DNA from: an uncultured Eubacteriales bacterium | Lineage (GTDB): Bacteria; Bacillota; Clostridia; Peptostreptococcales; Anaerovoracaceae | Length of the DNA: 64,000 nucleotides | Direction of reading: 5' to 3' | Assembly (NCBI GenBank): GCA_902786355.1 | Contig: CADABZ010000010.1 | Coordinates: 62,001 to 126,000 of the forward strand | Shown here: positions 43,226 to 53,963 of the stretch, in pieces | Numbering within the stretch: the first letter of the stretch is position 1 | Layout: the number at the start of each line of letters is the position of its first letter | Made by a program: the position numbers and the translations under genes | Notes under the pieces: generated by a model | Seen by the model: only the letters and a program-made list of their open reading frames with translations | The model's database searches: none | Told to the model about the DNA's origin: nothing

Positions 43226-43549
43226 ATATTATTTCCTTACTGTTCTTACCTTATTGAGCTGCGGCTGCCTTCCATCGCATGATCGCAGAAAACAGCACCG
43301 CGTTGATTGTAACACTAAGCGGCATTTAATTCCAGCACCTAGAAAATTCAGTCCGGATCGTCTGTGGTTATTCAGTTTCGCTATAACACTGCTGCCCCGA
43401 AGCGATCTCAGACTATTGCGGAAGGCCGATGTGTTTTGTATATTAGTGTTACTTATGGGACATCACATACCTGATACCCCGCGGGATTATGACCGGTTTT
43501 AACTTCATGGGGATCAGGGGGCTCTGTTTCCGCGGAAAGGAAAAGCATT
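43226..43549. other. Divergent intergenic region with repeated TAACACT motifs
   Basis: No gene. TGTAACACTAA at about 43309-43319 and TTAGTGTTAC at about 43443-43452 are inverted copies of the same 10-mer, and TATAACACTGC near 43383 is a third, weaker copy. They flank the presumed promoters of the acyl-CoA ligase and msrC genes. Confidence 0.5.
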
Positions 43550-44008
43550 ATGACTGATTATGAACTGAAAGCAAAACAGCTCGAAGCTCTTATAGAAGAT
43601 ACCGGATGGGACATCTCGGTACTCGCCAACGCTTCGGCTCTCATATGGGAGGCCCTCGGGGATATCAACTGGGCCGGCTTCTATATTATGAAGAAAGGAA
43701 CTCTTGAACTTGGACCTTTCCAGGGCAAGACCGCATGTGTGAGCATACGATCCGGAAAAGGTGTATGCGGCACGGCTGTCGCTGAGGACAAAACTCAGCT
43801 TGTACCTGATGTCCATCAGTTTCCGGGGCACATCGCATGCGATTCAGCAAGCAACTCAGAGATAGTCATCCCGCTTCACGCCGGGGGCAGGATATACGGG
43901 GTGCTGGATATAGACAGTCCGCTGAAAGCGAGATTCAGCGAAGATGACAGGGCCGGGCTTGAATTGCTCACATCTGTGCTCGAGAAAAGGCTTGACGAAA
44001 TACTGTGA
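43550..44008 (+). CDS. msrC: Free methionine-(R)-sulfoxide reductase (GAF domain)
   Basis: 152 residues, a single GAF domain. The family signatures are GPFQGKTACVSI, GKGVCG and PGHIACDSASNSEIVIPL. The three redox cysteines are C63, C73 and C97. The enzyme reduces free, not protein-bound, methionine R-sulfoxide with thioredoxin. Start ATG 43550 has GGAAAGG upstream. The next gene begins 66 bases on with its own promoter. Confidence 0.93.
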   Translation: MTDYELKAKQLEALIEDTGWDISVLANASALIWEALGDINWAGFYIMKKGTLELGPFQGKTACVSIRSGKGVCGTAVAEDKTQLVPDVHQFPGHIACDSASNSEIVIPLHAGGRIYGVLDIDSPLKARFSEDDRAGLELLTSVLEKRLDEIL

Positions 44009-44027
44009 CATTGGTTCTTTTTATGGT

Positions 44028-44062
44028 CCGTTAGTGTATAATGAGTTACTCGCAACTAACGG
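44028..44062. promoter_or_regulatory. ABC transporter promoter with flanking inverted repeat
   Basis: TATAAT at 44037-44042 is enclosed by CCGTTAGT (44028-44035) and ACTAACGG (44055-44062), perfect 8-bp arms. A second smaller palindrome, AGTT-N6-AACT, lies within. This looks like a MarR- or TetR-type repressor site, but no such regulator gene is adjacent. Confidence 0.6.
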
Positions 44063-44074
44063 AGACAACTACTA

Positions 44075-47000
44075 ATGCTTGAACTTAAGAATGTTTCAAA
44101 AGAATACAGGACCGGCGCAGAAGTGGTGCATGCCCTGAGGGGCGTGAACCTCGCTTTTCGTGAGAGTGAATTCGTTTCGATCCTCGGGCCGTCCGGCTGT
44201 GGAAAGACAACGATGCTCAATATACTCGGAGGTCTCGATCAGTACACCTCCGGAGATCTTGTGATCAACGGCATCAGCACCAAAGAATATAAGGATGCAG
44301 ACTGGGATGCATACAGAAATGACACTATCGGTTTCGTATTCCAGAGCTACAACCTTATCTCCCACCAGACTGTCCTTGCCAATGTCGAGCTTGCGCTGAC
44401 TCTTTCCGGGATCCCAGCAGCAGAGAGAAAGCAGCGGGCCATTGCCGCCCTCGAGCAGGTCGGTCTCGGAGATCAGATCTACAAGAAGCCGGCACAGATG
44501 TCCGGCGGACAGGTGCAGCGTGTAGCTATCGCAAGAGCTCTTATCAATGACCCGGATATAATCCTCGCAGATGAGCCTACCGGCGCCCTTGACTCTGAGA
44601 CAAGCGTGCAGATCATGGCAATACTCAAGGAGATATCCAGGCGCAAGCTGGTTATCATGGTCACTCACAACCCTGAGCTTGCCGAGCAGTACTCGACAAG
44701 AATAGTCAGGCTCTCAGACGGACAGGTGATCAGCGACAGCGCTCCGTTCGATCCTTCTGCAGCGGAAGCTGCAGCCAGCGTGCAGGCTGCGGAAGCAGCA
44801 ACCAGTGCTCGTGCACTCGGCCGGCGCAACCGCTCGATGTCGCTGCTTACAGCCAACCAGCTTTCACTCAACAACCTGATGACCAAGAAGGCCAGGACGC
44901 TCCTTACAGCTTTTGCAGGAAGCATAGGCATTATCGGGATCGCACTGATACTCTCTGTCTCCAGCGGTTTCCAGAAATACATAGACAAGCTCGAAGAAGA
45001 CACACTTTCCTCGTACCCTCTGCAGATCCAGTCCGAGACAGCGGACATGACATCCATGATCACGGCTTTTGCAGCCAATGCGCAGGATACGGAAGGCGAA
45101 AACTCCGGCGACAAGATCCACGAGCAGCAGGTCATGACAGATATGCTTGCCAGCATCGGTTCCAATGACCTTGCGTCCTTCAAGAAGCATGTGGATTCCC
45201 ATCTCAATGAGATCGGAGGCTGGTTCAACGATTATTCATACAACTACGGTATATCACCGACGATATACTCCCTTGATACTGAAGACGGCATCCTTCGTGT
45301 CAGCCCGGGTTCCATCATGCAGTCATACATGAATGGCATTCAGACATCGATGGTCTCCTACGCCAACACCGATGTATTCTTCCAGATGATGAACAACAAA
45401 GAGCTGCTTCAGTCTCAGTACAAAGTCCTTGCCGGAAAGTGGCCGGAAAAATACAACGAGCTTCTCCTCGTCCTTGACAGTGAGGATCAACTCAATGATT
45501 ACATCGTATATACTCTCGGACTCCGCGACCCTCAGGAGCTCAAGGACATGATCAACGAGGTCATGAAGGGCAACGAGGTAGAGGGAAACGATGATCAGCT
45601 CGAATGGACATATGATGATTTTATCGGTATGGAGTTCGCCCTCGTCAACAGCTGCGACACATATCGCCGGAATTCTTCCTATTCCGTATGGGAGGATATG
45701 TCTGAGGATGAAGCCTTCATGAAGGATCTGATCAACAGCTCCGAGAAGCTCCGGATCACAGGCATAGTATGTGCAAAAGACAAGTCAGGCGCTTCCGCCA
45801 TGAGCAGCGGTATAGGATATCTGCCGTCTCTCACAAAGCATATGATCGACTATGCCGCAGAATCGGATATAGTCAGCATCCAGAGAGCAGACAAGGAAAC
45901 CGATGTGTTCTCAGGCAAGACATTTGAATCTATCCGCAACAAAACTGATCAGGGCCTCGGCTTCGGGGACATGATAAGCATCGATCAGGATAAGCTCAGA
46001 AGTGCCCTCGGTGGCGATATCGACCCGAATGCTGTTCAGAGCGCTATAGTCCAGACCGGCGAAGATGAGCTGAAGGCGATCGCGGCAGCAGACTCCAAGG
46101 AAAAGATCCAGGCAGATGTCACAGATTCTGTCAACGCCGGATGCAAAGGCATGATCGACTATATCGTCGAACAGTACAGCAAGGATCCGGAGAATTTTGC
46201 CATCGATGCTGATATGGTCAACAAAGCCCTTGCTGAAAACACCGACACAAGCAAGCATGCGGCATTAGTCAATCAGCTTCTGGCCGGTTACGGTGAAGTT
46301 CTCAAGGCATCAGGCGATAAGATAGTTGAAGCGATCGAAGCCGCAACAAGTCCGGAGGCTGCAGAGGCAGCGAAGGCTGAAGCTGAGAAGCAGGCTGCAG
46401 CGCAGATAGTCAAATACTTCGAGGACGCCGGCCTCACTATCACAGAGGAAGACGCGATAAGATTCTTAAACAGCGGTGTCACGGCAGAAGATATCATTGG
46501 ACTCTCCGGAGGAGTGGTTCCTGAAGAGCAGGCTGCAGCTCTGGCAGAATCTGTCAATAAGCAGATCGAGACGGCCAGGCAGCAGGCTGAGCAGCAGCAG
46601 CCTCAGCAGCAGGTCGATCCTGCCGCCATGCTCAAAGAGGCACTGACCGCCACGGTTGAGCCATACACTGGTGCTGACGGTGTGCAGGAAGGTGTCCGCC
46701 GCTATGCAGAAGGAATAGAGATGCTCAAGCTCTCCGAAGAAGTCTTCCCTGCCCTCGGCAAGGTTGCTGAAATAATCGGAGGCCAGTTCAATGTAGATCC
46801 TTCCGGAATAGCGGACGCTTTCCAGATGAAGATGAGTGAGGAAGAGCTTACCAGACTTATCAGCGCATACATGTCCGGAGATGCTGAGTCCAGCTATGAA
46901 TCCAACCTTCGCAAGCTGGGATACGCAGATCTGGCCAAGCCTGTGTCGATGTCTTTCTATTTCAAAGACTTTGACTCAAAGCAGAACTTCCTTGATTTCC

Positions 47001-47515
47001 TCGACACATACAACAACGACATGCAGGACAGAGGAGACGAGGATCTCGTCATAAGCTACACAGACATAACCGGTGTAATGATGAAGTCCGTCAAGACGAT
47101 CACCAACGCTGTCAGCTACGTGCTTATCGCATTCGTTGCTATATCTCTGGTTGTATCTTCGATCATGATCGGAGTCATCACATATATCTCAGTACTTGAA
47201 CGAACCAAGGAGATCGGTATCCTCCGCGCTATCGGCGCAAGCAAAAGGGATATCTCCAGGATCTTCAATGCTGAAACGATCATCGTTGGTCTGTGCGCAG
47301 GTCTTATAGGAATAGGAGCCAGTCTCCTCCTTCTTATACCGATCAACAGGATACTTTTCAACCTTACGGGGATAGCTGCACTCAAAGCTATACTGCCTGC
47401 GGCAGGCGCTGTAGCTCTCATACTGATCAGTATCTTCCTGACATTCATAGCAGGACTCATACCTTCAGGTATGGCTGCACGCAAGGACCCTGTAGTGGCA
47501 CTCAGGACTGAATAG
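44075..47515 (+). CDS. Fused ABC ATPase - FtsX-type permease
   Basis: 1146 residues. Residues 1-225 are a MacB/LolD-class ATPase: Walker [10 protein letters not shown] (38-46), signature MSGGQ (142-146), Walker [10 protein letters not shown] (161-169). A linker leads to a first membrane helix (about 275-300), then an extracytoplasmic domain of some 700 residues rich in Asp, Glu, Ala and Gln, and three helices (about 1020-1130) of the FtsX permease with [17 protein letters not shown]. The fusion of ATPase and permease is common in Firmicutes. Such systems act in antimicrobial-peptide resistance or export, or transmit force rather than transport; the substrate is unknown. Confidence 0.9.
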   Translation: MLELKNVSKEYRTGAEVVHALRGVNLAFRESEFVSILGPSGCGKTTMLNILGGLDQYTSGDLVINGISTKEYKDADWDAYRNDTIGFVFQSYNLISHQTVLANVELALTLSGIPAAERKQRAIAALEQVGLGDQIYKKPAQMSGGQVQRVAIARALINDPDIILADEPTGALDSETSVQIMAILKEISRRKLVIMVTHNPELAEQYSTRIVRLSDGQVISDSAPFDPSAAEAAASVQAAEAATSARALGRRNRSMSLLTANQLSLNNLMTKKARTLLTAFAGSIGIIGIALILSVSSGFQKYIDKLEEDTLSSYPLQIQSETADMTSMITAFAANAQDTEGENSGDKIHEQQVMTDMLASIGSNDLASFKKHVDSHLNEIGGWFNDYSYNYGISPTIYSLDTEDGILRVSPGSIMQSYMNGIQTSMVSYANTDVFFQMMNNKELLQSQYKVLAGKWPEKYNELLLVLDSEDQLNDYIVYTLGLRDPQELKDMINEVMKGNEVEGNDDQLEWTYDDFIGMEFALVNSCDTYRRNSSYSVWEDMSEDEAFMKDLINSSEKLRITGIVCAKDKSGASAMSSGIGYLPSLTKHMIDYAAESDIVSIQRADKETDVFSGKTFESIRNKTDQGLGFGDMISIDQDKLRSALGGDIDPNAVQSAIVQTGEDELKAIAAADSKEKIQADVTDSVNAGCKGMIDYIVEQYSKDPENFAIDADMVNKALAENTDTSKHAALVNQLLAGYGEVLKASGDKIVEAIEAATSPEAAEAAKAEAEKQAAAQIVKYFEDAGLTITEEDAIRFLNSGVTAEDIIGLSGGVVPEEQAAALAESVNKQIETARQQAEQQQPQQQVDPAAMLKEALTATVEPYTGADGVQEGVRRYAEGIEMLKLSEEVFPALGKVAEIIGGQFNVDPSGIADAFQMKMSEEELTRLISAYMSGDAESSYESNLRKLGYADLAKPVSMSFYFKDFDSKQNFLDFLDTYNNDMQDRGDEDLVISYTDITGVMMKSVKTITNAVSYVLIAFVAISLVVSSIMIGVITYISVLERTKEIGILRAIGASKRDISRIFNAETIIVGLCAGLIGIGASLLLLIPINRILFNLTGIAALKAILPAAGAVALILISIFLTFIAGLIPSGMAARKDPVVALRTE

Positions 47516-47556
47516 TCCTGCGCCAGGCTGCACTGAGCAGCACAACTCAATAAGGC

Positions 47557-47593
47557 AAAAAAACAAGAGCGGTGATCTGCATCACCGCTCTTG
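47557..47593 (-). terminator. Intrinsic terminator, mainly for the GH20 gene
   Basis: A 13-bp perfect stem (CAAGAGCGGTGAT / ATCACCGCTCTTG) with seven T following on the minus strand. On the plus strand no T-run follows, but the stem may still slow the ABC transcript. Confidence 0.82.
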
Positions 47594-47753
47594 CCATTGT
47601 CTAAGGTATTATATGGAAATTTTATATGGAGGTTTCAGAGGTTTCTCTCTCTGTTGCAACTTCATATTACAGGAGAATTATGTAGAAATGGTGATACTTG
47701 TGAGAACAGAATCTGTCTTTTTTCTGTCGTCATTCTTCTTTTTTCTTCACCGG

Positions 47754-49745
47754 TCACTGCTGAAGCTCGTTTCTGATCTTCCGGATAATAGATCTGCTCT
47801 CCAGAGCCTTTCCGGCAGCTTTGAAGGCCGGCGATTTCTCAGGGTCTCCTGTGAATCCCGGGAAACTGTTCATCTTCACGGCAAAAGCCTTCATCATGTC
47901 GTAATCGATCGCTGACCTTATGCCTGAAGAGTCTGAGTTCGCCTCGCAGTTCCACATCCTCGACGCATTGGCCCATGTCTTCATCTCCGTCTCTTTCCAT
48001 ACTGTTTCAGAGTCTTTATAGTCCGGCATATCACACCATATAGCGAAATATCCGCCTCCATGCCTGTCTGCAGGTACCGTCATGCTGTCGCCCGCCTTTC
48101 TGGCGAATGACCTTGGGTCCCAGTTTTCCCAGATATTGGACGCAGTAACTGACGAGTACTTATTGTTCATTATATCTTCGCCTTTGTGCTCGCGCAGCAC
48201 ATAGAAGCACCATGATTCCATGAAATTGTGGACGACATGTCCCTTCTCTGCAAAATGCCCTGCAGTGTTGTCCGCATCGAACCAGTAGGTTATCTCTATG
48301 GAGTCTTTCAGTTCAACATGCTGCTCTGGATCGATATCTATCTCGTCATTGAAGACTCTCGTGGTGAAGCCTTTCTTCTCGAGACGGTCTGCAAGATCAT
48401 TGATATACGAGATGAGGACATCACTGGCTCTGCCGCCTTCTATTCCAAGATCGTTGACGGCATAACTTTCCCAGTGCTCAAGAGCCTGCCAGCGGTTGTC
48501 ATAGCTGAAGCTCTCGCCGCCAAGCTCGAAATTGTACCATCCCAGGAGCTCATCGCTCCCTATGTCTATCTTGCTGCATCCGAGTTCCCTGAAAAAGTCC
48601 GCATAGCCGCATATAAGCGCATTGGTGAATGCCACGGCATGCTCCTTGGTGAGATCTATACCTATATAATCGGCCTTTTCAGTCTCTCCGCCATTCGAAT
48701 AATGGTTGGCTATGGATCCGAATCCGCTTATGCTGCTGTCATATGTCTTTCCGTCGTATTTGAACGAAAAATCAGGGTCATCCGCAGCATGCTCTGCATA
48801 CTTCCTGACCATGAATGTATTATGTCCCGGTGTGTCGAACGAAGGTATGATCTCGATATGATACCTGCCTGCGGTCTCTGTTATCTCTCTCATGTCTTCG
48901 ACACTGAGTGATTCGATGTCCTCTGTAAGCCACGGAAACTCCCTTGAATCGAGTCTTATCCCCTCAGCCTCTGCAAAATGCAGCACTATAGCATTGTATC
49001 TCTGAAGAGATGCCCTTCTGATCAGGTTTTCTATCCATTCCTTGCTGTAATACTTGCGTCCGCAGTCGAGCATAAGAGTCCTCTCATACAGATCAGGACC
49101 ATCACTGATGCTGCAGCATCTCAGTTTCTCTCCTCCTGCAGCCATCTCCATAAGTTCGGTCAGGCCGTACCATATGCCGTCAGTACCGCAGGCCACGATG
49201 GTGATCCTGTCAGGAAGGATATCCAGCGTGTAGGTCTCACTCATATCCGCAGTCTCGATCCCCGGATGGAAATCATCCATATCCCTGAGGCTGACGATGA
49301 TGTCGCCGCTCTGTGCCTGATCCATAGTTCCGTACGCGACAGGCATCGGTCCGCTGCCATTGATCCCGTATGATGCATACAGCGAAGACATAGTCCTGAC
49401 CGTCTCGATAAGCTCTGCCGAAGGCTTGCTCTCCCCTGCAGGTCCGCTTTCGACATCTATGAAAAATCTGCTCTCAGGAGTCAGTGCAAAAGACCCTTCC
49501 TGCGGCATGTACTCCTGCGCGAGAGCCTGAGCAAAGCTGCCGCTCCCTGCCTCCATGCGGGGACCTTCCGGAGCCTCCTCTTCGGTTTTTTCCGTATCAG
49601 AAGCAGACTGATCGTTTCCGACCAGTCCGAGAGCTACATATTTATCAAGACCGCCGGTCGCGTATGAATTCACTGCAGCGCCCGACGCGGTGATCATGCA
49701 TGCTATTACAGTTATGATCAGAGTTTTAACGGCGATTTTTCTCAT
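47754..49745 (-). CDS. Exported GH20 beta-N-acetylhexosaminidase
   Basis: 663 residues with a signal peptide (about 1-30). An N-terminal domain (to about 215) of the GH20b type is followed by the GH20 barrel: LMLDCGRKYYSKEWIENLI, EIIPSFDTPGHNTFM and SKIDIGSDELLGW, whose D-E pair is the catalytic couple that uses the substrate acetamido group. A Trp-rich end (SNIWENWDP) lines the -1 site. It would trim GlcNAc or GalNAc from wall fragments or host glycans. The mntP gene lies seven bases upstream on the same strand. Confidence 0.92.
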   Translation of the reverse strand: MRKIAVKTLIITVIACMITASGAAVNSYATGGLDKYVALGLVGNDQSASDTEKTEEEAPEGPRMEAGSGSFAQALAQEYMPQEGSFALTPESRFFIDVESGPAGESKPSAELIETVRTMSSLYASYGINGSGPMPVAYGTMDQAQSGDIIVSLRDMDDFHPGIETADMSETYTLDILPDRITIVACGTDGIWYGLTELMEMAAGGEKLRCCSISDGPDLYERTLMLDCGRKYYSKEWIENLIRRASLQRYNAIVLHFAEAEGIRLDSREFPWLTEDIESLSVEDMREITETAGRYHIEIIPSFDTPGHNTFMVRKYAEHAADDPDFSFKYDGKTYDSSISGFGSIANHYSNGGETEKADYIGIDLTKEHAVAFTNALICGYADFFRELGCSKIDIGSDELLGWYNFELGGESFSYDNRWQALEHWESYAVNDLGIEGGRASDVLISYINDLADRLEKKGFTTRVFNDEIDIDPEQHVELKDSIEITYWFDADNTAGHFAEKGHVVHNFMESWCFYVLREHKGEDIMNNKYSSVTASNIWENWDPRSFARKAGDSMTVPADRHGGGYFAIWCDMPDYKDSETVWKETEMKTWANASRMWNCEANSDSSGIRSAIDYDMMKAFAVKMNSFPGFTGDPEKSPAFKAAGKALESRSIIRKIRNELQQ

Positions 49746-49752
49746 ATATGTA

Positions 49753-50361
49753 TCAGAAGAATACTCCTCTTACCCAGATTTCTATACCTATTCCGATGAG
49801 GATCACTCCGCCCAGTATAGACGCGCTTCCTGAGAGGCGTGTTCCTATCTGCCTTCCTATGATAAGTCCGGCAATGCATATGAATAATGTAACGATACCA
49901 ATGATCGCTGATGATCCGAATGCGGCTGCAGCGGTATACGATGCGATCGTGAACCCGACCGACAAGGCGTCTATTGATGTGGCAACCCCCTGAACCAGTA
50001 TCTCGCCTGCGGTGAGGACTGTTTTGCCGCCTTCAGTCTCAACTGATACTCCGGCAGCCTTCTCTCTCCTCGTCCGGATCCCTTCTGCGAGCATCTTTCC
50101 TCCTATATACAGCAGGAGAAGCAATGCTATCCATGGTATGAATTTCTGAAGCGAGCTGAACCGCTCCTCGGCAGTATGCACCAGCAGCCATCCGGTCAGC
50201 GGCATGAGAAACTGAAACGCTGCGAATACTCCTGCTATCAGAAGCACTCTCCCCGCGTTCAGATTTCTTTCGCTCAGGCCATCTGCCAGGGATACCGAAA
50301 ATGCGTCCATGGCAAGACCGGCCCCAAGCATAATACTTGTAATGATCAGTTCCGTGTTCAA
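49753..50361 (-). CDS. mntP: MntP-family manganese efflux pump
   Basis: 202 residues, six helices in two repeats. The metal-binding aspartates lie in GLAMDAFSVSLADGL (D19) and VATSIDALSVGF in the second repeat. MntP exports excess Mn2+. YtaF-type sporulation paralogs are similar and cannot be fully excluded. No manganese riboswitch could be seen in the 51-base gap upstream. Confidence 0.85.
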   Translation of the reverse strand: MNTELIITSIMLGAGLAMDAFSVSLADGLSERNLNAGRVLLIAGVFAAFQFLMPLTGWLLVHTAEERFSSLQKFIPWIALLLLLYIGGKMLAEGIRTRREKAAGVSVETEGGKTVLTAGEILVQGVATSIDALSVGFTIASYTAAAAFGSSAIIGIVTLFICIAGLIIGRQIGTRLSGSASILGGVILIGIGIEIWVRGVFF

Positions 50362-50412
50362 TTATTTTCCCTCTTATCCCCCGCAGAAAAGGCCTCGTCT
50401 GAAATCTACGGT

Positions 50413-51354
50413 TCAGAACAGACCCATTGTTTTAAGTATAAACAGCCACACAGGTATCGTCAGGCAGGAGAGAAGTGTAGATGAAACGACTATCTCTCCG
50501 GCAAGCCTTCCGTTTCCTCCCATCGAGCTTGCCATCGCAAAAGACGCCAGCGCGACAGGTGCGGATGCCATCAGTGTGACAGCGATCAGCGGCACTCCGG
50601 TGAATCCCATAAGAACAGCGCCTGCGATCCCGAATGCCGGGAAAAATATAAGCTTCCCGAATGTGCATATAGCGACTTTACGCTTGTCGCTTTCGAAGTC
50701 ATTGAAATTGAGTCCGGCTCCGAGCAGGATCAGCGCGATCGGAGACGTACAGTCTGAAAGTGTAGTGATCGTCTTCTCTATCGTTTCCGGCAGCGTGATG
50801 CCCAGCAGCATCACGACAGCAGCAGCGATACCGCCGTCGATTATCGGGTTGGTCAGTATTCTTTTGACCATATCCCGGATATCGATCTTACCGCCTCTGA
50901 AGGTCTCGAACACCACGACAGCTGATGCATTGTAGAAAGGCACCACGAGCATCATGATGATCGCGACAGGTGTTATATTGCCCTTGCCGAACAGATTGAT
51001 CGCGATAGGGAATCCCAGCAGCACGAAATTGCTCCTGTACAGCGCCTGTATCATTGCGCCTCTGTCATAGTCATCTTTCTCTATCCTGCACACGAAGATC
51101 CATGAGGCAGCGAGCTGCACGAAAGTGAAGCCAAGTGCGTATATGCCAAGCCTGAAATCAAGATTCTCCCCGATATTCTTGCCGTAGAGATTATCGAACA
51201 TGATAAAAGGATAGAGAGCCACGAACACAAGGTGCGTGAATCTCTTCACATCTCTGTCATCGACCACTTTGCACATCCTGAGGATGATTCCGATGATCAG
51301 ATATATCATTGAGGGAAGCACTGCGTTGAAGCAGATTATAAAATTATGAAGCAT
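50413..51354 (-). CDS. AEC-family transporter
   Basis: 313 residues, ten predicted helices of the auxin-efflux-carrier/MdcF-like type, with IYLIIGIILRM at the start, NPIIDGGIAAAVVMLLGI mid-protein and GVPLIAVTLMASAPVALASF near the end. Members beside citrate lyase or malonate decarboxylase genes carry carboxylates. It is 50 bases downstream of citXG, so citrate or a product such as acetate or malate is a plausible cargo, by context only. Confidence 0.83.
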   Translation of the reverse strand: MLHNFIICFNAVLPSMIYLIIGIILRMCKVVDDRDVKRFTHLVFVALYPFIMFDNLYGKNIGENLDFRLGIYALGFTFVQLAASWIFVCRIEKDDYDRGAMIQALYRSNFVLLGFPIAINLFGKGNITPVAIIMMLVVPFYNASAVVVFETFRGGKIDIRDMVKRILTNPIIDGGIAAAVVMLLGITLPETIEKTITTLSDCTSPIALILLGAGLNFNDFESDKRKVAICTFGKLIFFPAFGIAGAVLMGFTGVPLIAVTLMASAPVALASFAMASSMGGNGRLAGEIVVSSTLLSCLTIPVWLFILKTMGLF

Positions 51355-51404
51355 ATACGCCTTTCGGTTACCTGTCTGTGTGCCTGAATTAAGATTATAA
51401 CATG

Positions 51405-52802
51405 TCAGACTTCTATCAAAGCGGTTGTTTTGAGATACATCTGATCATTTTCAGCGAGCCTTTCAGTGAGACTTCTCCATTTTAAGATAAGGAATGCCAG
51501 AGCAAGCATATCCGCGCTTCCTCCCGGCGAAAGACCCCTCTTTGTCATCTCTCCGTCGAGTTCTGTCAGCTCACTGATCCGTTCTTCGAAGCTGCTGAGA
51601 GCGCTTATGCGCTCAGCCTGGCTGCGTGCGTACTCAAGGCCCTGCGATCCTCCCCTGTGGAGGAGATTGGTATCCTCAAGCCTCGCCATGCTGTCGCAGA
51701 AGGCAAGGACTCCTGCGCGGTCCTGTCCGAGACCTGCATCAATGTAATACCGAAGCCGCTCTTCGCAGCAGAGTGCATCAGGAAAACCAGCTGCCGCCTC
51801 TCCCTGAGCACCTCTGGCGCCATAGGCTCTCAGCACTTTTGCCCCGTTAGTCACAGGCTTCTCAAGCGCTTCAGCTATCTTCTCCTCTGCATCCTCTTCT
51901 GCAAGCTCCGAAGCATATTTCACCGCCGCGTCTGCCATCGGATCGGCAGTGTTCATTTCTCCTGCTTCTGCCTCTGATACGGCTCTTCCCATTCCTGCAA
52001 GGAGAAGTCCCATTGAATATATGAGACCTTTGTGGGTGTTGACACCTCCTGTTGCTTCGAACATCTCCTTCTCGGCCCGGATCCCCCTCTGCCTCAGCTC
52101 TTTCATGCCGCATCCGCCCATACCAAGGAGCACTGCGTCGTAGAAATAAGGTCTGAGGCTCTCAGCACTTTTCCTGAACAGCGGAATGTCCATGTCATTG
52201 TGAGCACCGTTGCTCGCCATATCGACAAGCCCCGGCTTCGGCGTAGTATAGAGTTCTTCAAGAAGAGCTTCACATGCTGCGCCGGCAAGAGTCTCAGCAC
52301 ACGACGATCTGAGAAGCTCCCATGTCACATCTCTTATCGCATCAAGTCCATGCGCCCGGCTCCTTGCACACTCAGCCGCCGGTCTGCCGCATATAAGGCA
52401 CTTTCTGGCTTCCTGCCTCGACAGCTTGCGCGGGATCATTCCCTGCATCGAAACCAGCACATCAAAGTCAAACAGCCTGGCAGCCGGAAATGAATCCTCA
52501 ATGGCTTCGAGCTGCCTTTTGACCGTCTCCGCATCACCTCTTACAAGCCAGAAAGCCTCGCTTCCTGTCACATCGTCGATCACAAGACTGTCAGCAACAT
52601 TCAGCTCAAGCGCATCAAAAGCAGCCATGCCTCTTTCGAAAAGCATCGCTGTCAGATAAGTCCTCTTGACCTCTCCCGCTATATTGAGAGTAAGGCAGAC
52701 AAGCACTGCATCCTTCTCTCTGCCGAGAAGCTCAGTCTGCAGGGCTGCCCTCCTGTCACGGGCCGCAAGGACCTGCTCGAGTGTTACGCTCTTGTTCTTC
52801 AT
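51405..52802 (-). CDS. citXG: CitX-CitG fusion: apo-citrate lyase phosphoribosyl-dephospho-CoA transferase and triphosphoribosyl-dephospho-CoA synthase
   Basis: 465 residues. The N-terminal ~160 match CitX (ending ARKCLICGRPAAECARSRAH), which attaches the prosthetic group to CitD. The rest matches CitG (LYTTPKPGLVDMASNGAHND, GGVNTHKGL, SPGGSADMLALAFL), which makes triphosphoribosyl-dephospho-CoA from ATP and dephospho-CoA. Fusion of the two is known in some bacteria. It works with CitC, 100 bases upstream, and with CitDEF across the divergent promoter. Confidence 0.93.
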   Translation of the reverse strand: MKNKSVTLEQVLAARDRRAALQTELLGREKDAVLVCLTLNIAGEVKRTYLTAMLFERGMAAFDALELNVADSLVIDDVTGSEAFWLVRGDAETVKRQLEAIEDSFPAARLFDFDVLVSMQGMIPRKLSRQEARKCLICGRPAAECARSRAHGLDAIRDVTWELLRSSCAETLAGAACEALLEELYTTPKPGLVDMASNGAHNDMDIPLFRKSAESLRPYFYDAVLLGMGGCGMKELRQRGIRAEKEMFEATGGVNTHKGLIYSMGLLLAGMGRAVSEAEAGEMNTADPMADAAVKYASELAEEDAEEKIAEALEKPVTNGAKVLRAYGARGAQGEAAAGFPDALCCEERLRYYIDAGLGQDRAGVLAFCDSMARLEDTNLLHRGGSQGLEYARSQAERISALSSFEERISELTELDGEMTKRGLSPGGSADMLALAFLILKWRSLTERLAENDQMYLKTTALIEV

Positions 52803-52902
52803 CAGTAATATCTGGTTCTTATATTTATTATCTGTTTCTTTTTTACGGATTACGTTCTCAGCAAGCGCCTAAGAATCGGTCGATAAGCACTTCAGCATCA
52901 TC

Positions 52903-53922
52903 TCACATGTGCTTCAGTATCATCTCATATGTACTCTCCGGGACCATCTCCCCGATAAGTCTGAGTTTCTCCGAAACCTTGCCGTTGTCTTCTTCATTCA
53001 TTTCTGCGGCTTCACGCATCAGCGCTCTCACGCGGCTCGCGCTTATCACCTCTCCGTTCCCGTCAGTCAGCCTCGGTATCTCCTCCAGACTGATCCCGTG
53101 CTCAGGCAGCAGAGCTTTCATGCGCCTGTTATATGCACCTGTCACAGGATCCAGTGGCTCTTCTCCGACGAACCTCTTAGTTATCCCAAGTGCAGGCGCG
53201 AGCTTCTCTGCGAAGAAGCATATGTCCAGATCCGCTTTGACCTCTTCAGCGCGGACCTTGTCTTTTATGAAATAAGCAGGGAATGTCGCGCGGGATACGA
53301 GATAGAGATCGCTGGCATATACATGGCAGCCCGGAATGTCCGCCGTGCCCTTTCTGATCATCTCAAGCCGCTCATCAGGCGTGAACACAGAGCCGCTTTC
53401 AGATACCGCAAAAACATACAGCGAATCGCAGGCGGATGCTGCATGCTCTATTAGTCGGCGGTGTCCGAGCGTAAAAGGATCACAGTTGCAGACGACAGCT
53501 CCGCATACCCCCGGATGCCGCGGGACAGATCCGATGAAGACCTCTGCTCCGCCCCTGCGGTTTTCCATCAGCAGCGCATCATCTGTCGAGATCACCTCAT
53601 AGAAGCCCATCGAAGCGAACATGCTGCGGTTGGCCGGTTTTGTGCACAGGAACAGTCTGTATATCCCTCTTGCGGCCGCCTCGCTTATGACGGCCGACAG
53701 TACTGTCGCCATGACGCCCTGACCCTCGGCCGCCTCCGCTACCGCAAGCTGCTTGATGGTGTGTCCTGCGAGTGCTCCCGTCGCCATCAGCCGGCTGTCT
53801 TCAGATGCCCATACTATAAAATCCGCATCCTCCTCATCCCTCAGGCCGCAGGCTGCAAGAAAGGTCCGGTATTCTTTTCTCTGGTACCCGCTGAGCGGTG
53901 TATTGTAAATGCTTATATCCAT
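52903..53922 (-). CDS. citC: [Citrate (pro-3S)-lyase] ligase
   Basis: 339 residues from ATG 53922; a TTG nine bases upstream is an alternative. The N-terminal ~130 residues are GNAT-like (LAVAEAAEGQGVMATVLSAV), and the rest is a nucleotidyltransferase with CNCDPFTLGHRRLIEHA (HxGH-type motif) and ISASRVRALM. CitC acetylates the CitD prosthetic thiol with acetate and ATP, turning citrate lyase on. It heads the minus-strand arm of the citrate locus. Confidence 0.94.
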   Translation of the reverse strand: MDISIYNTPLSGYQRKEYRTFLAACGLRDEEDADFIVWASEDSRLMATGALAGHTIKQLAVAEAAEGQGVMATVLSAVISEAAARGIYRLFLCTKPANRSMFASMGFYEVISTDDALLMENRRGGAEVFIGSVPRHPGVCGAVVCNCDPFTLGHRRLIEHAASACDSLYVFAVSESGSVFTPDERLEMIRKGTADIPGCHVYASDLYLVSRATFPAYFIKDKVRAEEVKADLDICFFAEKLAPALGITKRFVGEEPLDPVTGAYNRRMKALLPEHGISLEEIPRLTDGNGEVISASRVRALMREAAEMNEEDNGKVSEKLRLIGEMVPESTYEMILKHM

Positions 53923-53963
53923 AACGCGCAACTTAATATACGATCAGTCTTTTGTTCATGAGG

